A model generated the notes under the pieces. It ran no database searches and was not told the DNA's origin. It saw only the letters and a list, made by a program, of their open reading frames with translations. The translations under genes and the position numbers were made by a program. Source: J051 sp040289295 (GTDB lineage Bacteria > Armatimonadota > Fimbriimonadia > Fimbriimonadales > ATM1). From it: DNA of 64,000 bases. Positions 58,225 to 64,000 of the stretch are shown piece by piece (positions within the stretch are counted from its first letter, which is position 1; each line of letters starts with the position of its first letter). The stretch covers positions 1 to 64,000 of the forward strand of contig PSLA01000007.1 of the NCBI GenBank assembly GCA_040289295.1. Direction: 5' to 3'.

Positions 58225-59118
58225 TCATCTTCGATCATCGCATGCCGCCACCCGAACGCTGATGCGCATAGACTCCGCGCGAAGCGCATGAAGACAGCGC
58301 TCAAGAAGCAGCGCGCCGAGGTGGATGGTGAACTCCCTTCCCTTCTCCAGCCCCACGAGTGTTGCGCGCTGTTCATCGCTCATCGGGCTAAGGCTGGCGA
58401 CGAGCCGGCTCACCTCTTCGTAGGACAGGGCACTGCCGTGCACACGCGCAGGGTTCCAACGCTCCAACTGTTGCGACAACGCAACCAGATTTGTCGCTGA
58501 CGCTCCGACGGCAACAACGGCCCCCGCCTCACCTGGGCGCGACGCGAACCCGATGGCCTCATCGGCTGCCGCGCAAGCGCGCAGGAGTGAGCCTCCGGCA
58601 AGGCAGCCGCCCTCCTCACAGTGTGTGCGTAGCGCCAGCGTACCAATCGGGAGGCTCTTCATAAAAAGTACACGATGGTTTGCGCGGTCGTACGTACCAA
58701 CTTCGGTACTGTGCCCTCCGACGTCAATCAGAGAGACTCGCTCGCCTTCGAACGTAGGGTCGAGGGCAACGGAGAGCAGCCCGAGCCGCGCCTCATCCTC
58801 GCCCGAGAGAACTCGAACGGGTGTGCCTTGCTCTGCTGCGAGGCGCAGGAATTGGTCGGCGTTTTCGGCAACACGCAGCGCCATCGTTCCCCAAGCTTGC
58901 ACGGGCGCATCGTAGGAGCGAGCGTCTGCCCATGCCTGCTTAACTGCGAGCAACGTTCGGGTCATCGCTTGTTCGCTGAGCCGCTGAGTCCGGCGTAAGT
59001 CGTCGCCGAGAGCCGTAACTGCGGACGTTTCGAGAACGCTTATCCAGCCGGAGGACGAAGGTTCCGCGACCGCGAGCACGACGGCGTTCGACCCGACATC
59101 TATGACGGCGCGGGGCAT
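58225..59118 (-). CDS. Ppx/GppA-type exopolyphosphatase
   Basis: The 297-aa protein has the sugar-kinase/Hsp70-like fold of Ppx/GppA: AVIDVGSNAVVLAVAE, VRVLSGEDEARLGLLSV, VSLIDVGGHSTEVGTY and ALRTH. It would release phosphate from polyphosphate or hydrolyse pppGpp. It is the short form without the C-terminal HD domain. The ATG at 59118 is taken; 17 nt overlap with the divergent kinase gene if that starts at 59102. Confidence 0.88.
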   Translation of the reverse strand: MPRAVIDVGSNAVVLAVAEPSSSGWISVLETSAVTALGDDLRRTQRLSEQAMTRTLLAVKQAWADARSYDAPVQAWGTMALRVAENADQFLRLAAEQGTPVRVLSGEDEARLGLLSVALDPTFEGERVSLIDVGGHSTEVGTYDRANHRVLFMKSLPIGTLALRTHCEEGGCLAGGSLLRACAAADEAIGFASRPGEAGAVVAVGASATNLVALSQQLERWNPARVHGSALSYEEVSRLVASLSPMSDEQRATLVGLEKGREFTIHLGALLLERCLHALRAESMRISVRVAACDDRR

Positions 59119-60895
59119 CAACGTCAGTCTACCGCGGATACTGCACATAATCCAAGACGTGGAGCAGACGCCCGGCCTCAACGACCTGTTGATTCAAACC
59201 TTGCAGTCGAGGGACTTGCCGAGGCTGCTGTATGCCGTCAGCGATCGTGCGCGGGAAGGGACCGGCGCCAGGAACGCGATGGTTGCGTTGTTCAACGAGG
59301 AGTTGGGCTACATGACCTTGCGCGCTGGAAGCGGCTCAGACTGGCAACCTGAGATGATCGGTGAGCGCATCTCGATTGGCCAGGAGGAACACGAGGGCAT
59401 AACCGCCTGGGTTGCCGCGCGGGGCATGAGTTACCGCAGCGACGACGTGACGAAGGAGGCGCGCTATCGCGTTCTGATACCTAGCACGAGAAGCGAACTC
59501 GCCTCGCCGATCTTCGATCGCTACGGGCGGGTGCGGGGCGCGCTCAACGTGGAATCGGATGAGGTCGGAAATTTTTCCGACACGGACCAGGAGTACCTTG
59601 AGTTACTTGCCGCGATCACAGCCATCGCGCTGGACAGGCAAGATGCGCGAGACCGTGAGCAAGCCATGCGCGAGGTGAGCACTGCGCTGGACTTGGCACA
59701 AACCGAGGAGGAGTTGCTGCAACGCGTCGCAATGGTCATCGAACGAGTGATGCACGTTTCGGCGTACTCGATCTTTCTCTGGAGCGACATCAAGCAGGCG
59801 TACGTGCTGCGCGATGTGGTCGGCTCGAGTGCACTCCCACCCGACGCAAGCTATCGCAAGGGAGAGGGCTGTACCGGCTGGGTGTGCGAGCACGGCGAGC
59901 CAATCCGTCTTGCGGCGCCGATCAACGACGCACGCTGGGCTGGCAAGCACCTCGAGTTTCCGATCGAACAGACGTCCTCGTTCTTGGTGGCTCCGATCAT
60001 TAGCGCAGGGCGCTCGTTCGGCTGCATCCGAGCAATTCGCCGTAAGGCCAAGAACCCGTTTATCGAAAACGCGTTTACTGAGGACGACGAGCAGTTGCTT
60101 TGCATGATCGGCGAGCAGCTCGGCGTAGGGATCGAAAAGATTCGCAGCATGCAGAAGCAGTTGCACAACGAGCGCATGGCTGCTTGGGGCGAATTGAGCG
60201 CAAAGAGTTCGCACATGCTTGGAAATCGACTGTTCGCGATGAAAGGCGACATCGGAGAGCTGCGCTATCTTCTGTCCGATGAATCGGTCTCGCGCGAGGA
60301 GATTCTAAAGTTCGTCAATCGCTTAGAGCAAGGCGTCTCTCGCATGGACGCAATGTTGCAAGAATTCCGCGACTTTGTGGCCGCGACGCGGCTGAGGTAC
60401 ACGAAATCGAACATTAACGACGTGGTGATGGCGGCTGCTACCGCGGCAATGCCGGGCAACCTTCAGAACGAGCGGCTCATGCTGGACTTGAACGAATCGT
60501 TGCAGCCGTTTTACTTTGATGTGCAGAAGTTGGAGCGCGTGGTATCGGAACTCATTGAGAACGCACTTCACTGGGCACCCGAAGGGAAGATCATCGTGCG
60601 CACGGGGATGGCGAGCGGTGCGGAGGCGCGTCGCGCAAGACTTTCGCCCACGAGCAGCACGTACGTAAAGATCGAGGTGGAGGACGAAGGCCCTGGGGTC
60701 CAAGCCGACAAGAAAGAGCGGATCTTCGACCCGTACTACTCGGATCGGACTAAGGGGTTGGGTTTGGGGCTTTCCATCGTTGAGGGCGTGGCGCAAGCGC
60801 ACGGCGGCAACGTTTACGAGGACGGCGAGCCGGGCAGGGGGGCGAGGTTCGTCATTTTGCTCCCGTTCTACCAAGCCCTTCCGACGGAAGGATGA
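59102..60895 (+). CDS. GAF-GAF soluble sensor histidine kinase
   Basis: This 597-aa protein lacks membrane helices. Two GAF domains (about 35-185 and 200-345) are followed by a HisKA-like domain with His371 in KSSHMLGNRLFAMKGDI and an HATPase domain (LERVVSELIENALHWAPEG, DEGPGVQ, GLGLGLSIVEGVAQAHGG). No response regulator is adjacent, so it is an orphan kinase. The ATG at 59102 overlaps the divergent ppx start; a TTG at about 59188 after a CATAAT promoter-like sequence is an alternative. GAF domains often bind cyclic nucleotides, nitric oxide or redox cofactors. Confidence 0.9.
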   Translation: MTARGINVSLPRILHIIQDVEQTPGLNDLLIQTLQSRDLPRLLYAVSDRAREGTGARNAMVALFNEELGYMTLRAGSGSDWQPEMIGERISIGQEEHEGITAWVAARGMSYRSDDVTKEARYRVLIPSTRSELASPIFDRYGRVRGALNVESDEVGNFSDTDQEYLELLAAITAIALDRQDARDREQAMREVSTALDLAQTEEELLQRVAMVIERVMHVSAYSIFLWSDIKQAYVLRDVVGSSALPPDASYRKGEGCTGWVCEHGEPIRLAAPINDARWAGKHLEFPIEQTSSFLVAPIISAGRSFGCIRAIRRKAKNPFIENAFTEDDEQLLCMIGEQLGVGIEKIRSMQKQLHNERMAAWGELSAKSSHMLGNRLFAMKGDIGELRYLLSDESVSREEILKFVNRLEQGVSRMDAMLQEFRDFVAATRLRYTKSNINDVVMAAATAAMPGNLQNERLMLDLNESLQPFYFDVQKLERVVSELIENALHWAPEGKIIVRTGMASGAEARRARLSPTSSTYVKIEVEDEGPGVQADKKERIFDPYYSDRTKGLGLGLSIVEGVAQAHGGNVYEDGEPGRGARFVILLPFYQALPTEG

Positions 60896-60904
60896 TCCCT
60901 TGGA

Positions 60905-61753
60905 CTACGCCTTAGGAAAGTCGCCTCGGAGGATACGCTCGTAGGCTCCGCTCTCGTACCACTTCTCGAGCATCTGCGCCCGATGTACGGGCATTGGGTG
61001 GGTGAACCGCCAGGATTCGGTGAAGAACAGTATGACTTTGCCGATGTTATCGATCCCCGGAGCGTCTTGATACGTTCGCGCCTGGCGACGGAACGCGTCG
61101 AGCGACACTTCGTCGCTGAAGCGCGATAGGCCGACGGTTAGCCGAAGGTTCGCCATCATCGAGGCGTCGAAATCCTGCGACACAAGCAGCCCGGCGCGGT
61201 CACAACTCACCTCGGAAAGCCGCATCCAGTCATAAAACGCCAGCAAAAGGGAAATCGCAGCGACGTCACCTACGATCGGCAGCCTTCTTCCCAGGGCACG
61301 CAACAACGGCAGGAGTAGCATGCCGACCATCGTGTACAACATGTGGCCCGACTTGATGTGCGCGAGTTCGTGGCCGAAGAGGTGGAGTAGCTCCTTGTCG
61401 TTCAGCAGATCGAGGACTGAGGAGCGGACAGTGATATATGGTCGCTCTATTCCACCCGCGAAGGCGTTCGTATATGGATCGTTGCTGACGTACAGTTCCG
61501 GCTCGGGAACGTCAAGAGTACGACAAGCCTCGCGGAAGATTCTGTAAAGCGACGGCATCTGACCAGGCCCACACCTAACCGACATCGCCATGTTGCGGCA
61601 GTAGTACCATCGATCCAGCCCGAGATCGTGGAACTTGCGCAACACCTGCGGCAACAGCGGCACGCGCTTCAGGGCGTCGAGAGCCGCCTTGTCCTGCTTC
61701 GTCGTGTAGGCGTCGGGATGAATACCCGTGAGACGCACGCGTGAGGAACTCAC
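60905..61753 (-). CDS. M48-family metallopeptidase-like protein
   Basis: The 282-aa protein has HELAHIKSGHMLY, the zinc site HExxH, and downstream SEVSCDRAGLLVSQDFDAS, which supplies the third ligand in M48 enzymes. A hydrophobic segment lies at VGMLLLPLLRALG. M48 proteins (HtpX, Oma1, BepA) act in membrane protein quality control; this one belongs to a shorter, less studied group. A GTG start at 61753 is used. The mtaB gene is divergent about 54 bp away. Confidence 0.88.
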   Translation of the reverse strand: MSSSRVRLTGIHPDAYTTKQDKAALDALKRVPLLPQVLRKFHDLGLDRWYYCRNMAMSVRCGPGQMPSLYRIFREACRTLDVPEPELYVSNDPYTNAFAGGIERPYITVRSSVLDLLNDKELLHLFGHELAHIKSGHMLYTMVGMLLLPLLRALGRRLPIVGDVAAISLLLAFYDWMRLSEVSCDRAGLLVSQDFDASMMANLRLTVGLSRFSDEVSLDAFRRQARTYQDAPGIDNIGKVILFFTESWRFTHPMPVHRAQMLEKWYESGAYERILRGDFPKA

Positions 61754-61806
61754 AAACAGGTTCTACCCACCCGCGGAATCCCAGGTTGCGCACGCTTGAG
61801 GATAGA

Positions 61807-63117
61807 ATGGCGGAAATCATGAAGCGAGCAGCGTTCACCACCCTCGGTTGCAAGGTCAATCAATACGAGACGCAGCGCATCGAAGAGGCGTTTGAGCGCG
61901 CGGGCTTTTCCATCGTTCCGTTCACCGAGGAAGCGGATGTGTATGTGGTCAATACGTGCAGCGTCACAGGGCAGGCAGAGAGCAAGTCGAGGCAAACGGT
62001 AAGGCGCGCGAGGCGGTTCAACCCACATGCAAAAGTTCTCGTTACCGGGTGCGCGGCACAAATGTCGCTGAATCACGGCAGGAGCATGGATGGCGCCGAC
62101 CTTATCGTCCCGAACCCGGAGAAGCTGGACGCCCTCGCACATTTTCGCCGCGCCTTCCCAACGTTGATGCCGGCCGTCGGCGGCAATCTCCCTATTCGCC
62201 TCGTCGAGAGCCGCACCCGCGCGACGGTGAAGATTCAAGACGGATGCGACGTACATTGCTCATATTGCAGTATTCCTTTAACTCGGCCAGGGATGACCAG
62301 TCGGCATTGGCACGACGTTGTCGAGGAGGTTGAAGCGCTCGTCGAAAGGGGATACAAAGAGGTCGTTCTCACAGGCGTTCTCATTGGCGCGTACGGCGCG
62401 AAGTCCGGCAGTGGCGGACCGGACTTCGAAGGGCTCATCGAGCTGCTTCACGAAGTGCATGGGCTTGCTCGCATCCGGATCTCGAGCATCGAAATGCGCC
62501 AGGTCAGCGAGCGTCTTGTCTCAATCATGACGGCGCGTGAAACAAAGGTCGTACCGCACCTGCACATCCCATTGCAGTCGGGTAGCACGCGTGTCTTGCA
62601 GGACATGAACCGACCCTATACTCAGCGCGATTACCTCAACCTCTGCGAGCGCTTGCAAGCCGCCGTACCTGACATTGCGCTCACTACCGACATCATGGTC
62701 GGATTTCCAACAGAAAATGAGGAGGCGTTTGCCGACACCGTTTACGTGTGCGAAAAGGTTCGGTTTCTGAAAGCGCACTTGTTCCGCTTCTCAACCAGGC
62801 CTGGAACGGAAGCCGACCGATGGGGTGACCCCGTGCCGCCACAAGTTAAGCAGGAGCGAAGCAAGCGGCTCGCCGAGATCACCGAGCGGACGCGGCGCGA
62901 GTTCATTCAGCGATTCGTAGGGCGGACGCTCGATGTTCTGGTTGAGACGCGCTCGGCGCGAACCGAGCTTCTGCGCGGACACACGGGCAATTATATCGAG
63001 GTCGAGCTCGAGGGGGAGGACTCTCTCGTGGGCGAAATCGTTCCCGTATCCATAGAGGGCGCCAGCGCAAACGTTGCGCGCGGCTCCGTCACTTCAGAAA
63101 CGCACGCGGGTCGGTAA
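61807..63117 (+). CDS. mtaB: tRNA t6A37 methylthiotransferase MtaB
   Basis: MtaB adds a methylthio group at C2 of t6A37 in tRNA. The 436-aa radical SAM enzyme has an N-terminal UPF0004 domain with three Cys (GCKVNQYE, VNTCSVT, TGCAAQ), the radical SAM motif CDVHCSYC (Cx3Cx2C) and a TRAM-like C-terminus (GRTLDVLVETRSARTELLRGHTGNYIEVELEG). GCKVNQYE and its order separate MtaB from MiaB and RimO. The ATG at 61807 is preferred. The 3' end overlaps leuC by 29 nt. Confidence 0.93.
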   Translation: MAEIMKRAAFTTLGCKVNQYETQRIEEAFERAGFSIVPFTEEADVYVVNTCSVTGQAESKSRQTVRRARRFNPHAKVLVTGCAAQMSLNHGRSMDGADLIVPNPEKLDALAHFRRAFPTLMPAVGGNLPIRLVESRTRATVKIQDGCDVHCSYCSIPLTRPGMTSRHWHDVVEEVEALVERGYKEVVLTGVLIGAYGAKSGSGGPDFEGLIELLHEVHGLARIRISSIEMRQVSERLVSIMTARETKVVPHLHIPLQSGSTRVLQDMNRPYTQRDYLNLCERLQAAVPDIALTTDIMVGFPTENEEAFADTVYVCEKVRFLKAHLFRFSTRPGTEADRWGDPVPPQVKQERSKRLAEITERTRREFIQRFVGRTLDVLVETRSARTELLRGHTGNYIEVELEGEDSLVGEIVPVSIEGASANVARGSVTSETHAGR

Positions 63118-64000
63118 GCCTTCCCGTTATGGCTGTGGCAGCCGCCGTGATGGGCGAGACCAGATGGGTTCGCGAGCCGGGCCCTTGCCTTCCCTCGTAA
63201 GGGCGGTTACTCGTACTTGCGCTCCTCTCTCCGGGGCGCAGGATGTCCCCATTCATGCCCAGGCACATGCTGCAGCCAGCGTGGTGCCACTCAAATCCTG
63301 CCGCGCGAAAGATCGCATCGAGGCCCTCCTCTTCTGCCTTCCTCTTCACCGCCTCGCTTCCAGGCACGACCATCGCGCGGACGCCGGGCGCGACCTTCCT
63401 GCCCGTGATGATTTGCGACGCCTCGCGAAGGTCCTCGATGCGACTGTTCGTGCACGATCCGATGAACACGGTGTTGACAGCGATCTCTTGCATCGGCGTA
63501 CCCGGCGAAAGCCCCATGTATCGCAGGGCACGCTCGGTGCTTGCGTCCACCGGCTCTGGCACGGCCTCGGTTATGTCCACCGTCATTGCAGGCGTTGTTC
63601 CCCAAGAGACTTGCGGGACGAGCGTGTTGGCGTCAAGCGCAACAGTTCGGTCGAACTGCGCGTCGTCGTCGGTCTTGAGTGATCGCCACTGCTCGACCAT
63701 TCGTTCGAAGCCTTTCCCCTTCGGGGCGAACGGGCGATCTTCGGCAGCGATGTACTCAAACGTCTTGTCATCGGGGGCGATCATCCCGGCGCGGGCGCCC
63801 ATTTCGATGCTCATGTTGCAGATGGTCATCCTTCCATTCATGCCGAGCGCGCGGATAGCTGAGCCTCGGTACTCCGCTACGTGGCCTGCCGCTCCGCCCG
63901 CACCGATACGGCGGATGATCGCGAGGATGATGTCCTTGGCCGTTACACCCGGCTGCAGCTCACCGTCCACCTCGATGGCGAGCGTCTTCGGATTTCCGGG
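63089..64000 (-). CDS. leuC: 3-isopropylmalate dehydratase large subunit LeuC, N-terminus outside window
   Basis: LeuC/LeuD isomerise 2- and 3-isopropylmalate in leucine synthesis. The partial protein (about 300 residues shown, continuous past position 64000) has GSAIRALGMNGRMTICNMSIEMGARAGMIAPD, IGSCTNSRIEDLREA with the first iron-sulfur Cys, and AGCSMCLGMNGD with the other two. The C-terminus is complete at 63089. Homoaconitase is the nearest alternative; the GMNGD motif and spacing suit LeuC. Cannot distinguish further without the N-terminus. Confidence 0.9.
   Translation of the reverse strand, partial: PGNPKTLAIEVDGELQPGVTAKDIILAIIRRIGAGGAAGHVAEYRGSAIRALGMNGRMTICNMSIEMGARAGMIAPDDKTFEYIAAEDRPFAPKGKGFERMVEQWRSLKTDDDAQFDRTVALDANTLVPQVSWGTTPAMTVDITEAVPEPVDASTERALRYMGLSPGTPMQEIAVNTVFIGSCTNSRIEDLREASQIITGRKVAPGVRAMVVPGSEAVKRKAEEEGLDAIFRAAGFEWHHAGCSMCLGMNGDILRPGERSASTSNRPYEGRQGPGSRTHLVSPITAAATAITGRLTDPRAFLK

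Overview
The window is 64 kb of GC-rich chromosomal DNA from a free-living, diderm-type bacterium with peptidoglycan. The gene order matches no model organism I know. A C-terminal domain in the 658-aa secreted protein (40811-42787), the palindromic repeats whose translation contains SPIGRGAGGEG, and the mix of diderm genes (RseB-like protein, beta-barrel protein, O-antigen ligase) with a Gram-positive-type RNase HIII all suggest Armatimonadota, perhaps class Fimbriimonadia. That placement is inference. Two runs of N (1233-1250 and 22373-22431) show it is a scaffolded assembly. I see no transposase, integrase, phage gene or CRISPR array.

Layout. 1-814 is a partial fatty-acid oxidation dehydrogenase. 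1035-3641 carries ruvC, mutL and rpmB. 3753-6838 is a phosphate uptake set, pstS-pstC-pstA, without pstB. 6969-9147 is a coupled hisN-ruvX-mltG operon. 9209-11874 holds a HAD phosphatase, a UbiA-type DPPR synthase, GtrA and aroE. After tsaC comes a 1301-aa secreted protein with three amidohydrolase-like modules, then a Fur/Zur regulator and a 66-aa basic protein. 17850-20533 is an NtrC/NtrB-like pair whose regulator has no DNA-binding domain. 21060-27813 holds a beta-barrel protein, an ECF sigma / anti-sigma / RseB-like envelope-stress module and two penicillin-binding proteins. 27764-31750 (minus) is a polysaccharide cluster. 31971-40692 has an NlpC/P60 hydrolase, tRNA-Glu, carbonic anhydrase, purL and small housekeeping genes. 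43838-46501 is ftsE-ftsX with an M23 hydrolase. 47037-51104 is RNase HIII, rodA, an LD-carboxypeptidase and an NAGPA-type glycosidase, all coupled. 51305 onward holds glpX, a thioredoxin-like lipoprotein, a PilZ protein, mdh, cinA, thpR, a PIG-L deacetylase, ppx, a GAF histidine kinase, an M48 peptidase, mtaB and partial leuC.

The most striking observation is at 52268-52717 (minus). A thioredoxin-like lipoprotein has an in-frame UGA exactly where the first Cys of the WCxxC active site should be (W-UGA-P-G-C-K), and the frame stays open for 82 further codons. This looks like an unannotated selenoprotein, and a possible SECIS hairpin lies directly after the UGA. Other points of interest are the three-module amidohydrolase with only its middle module catalytic, a palindromic repeat inserted in frame in mltG, a compact UbiA/HAD/GtrA set that could make a lipid-linked pentose, the HTH-less NtrC, a Pho-box-like direct repeat before pstS, and a probable leaderless promoter for purL.

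Many genes overlap by 4 nt (ATGA or GTGA), so translational coupling is common here. Peptidoglycan enzymes are spread over five loci: mltG, two PBPs, NlpC/P60, FtsEX-M23, and RodA-LdcA.
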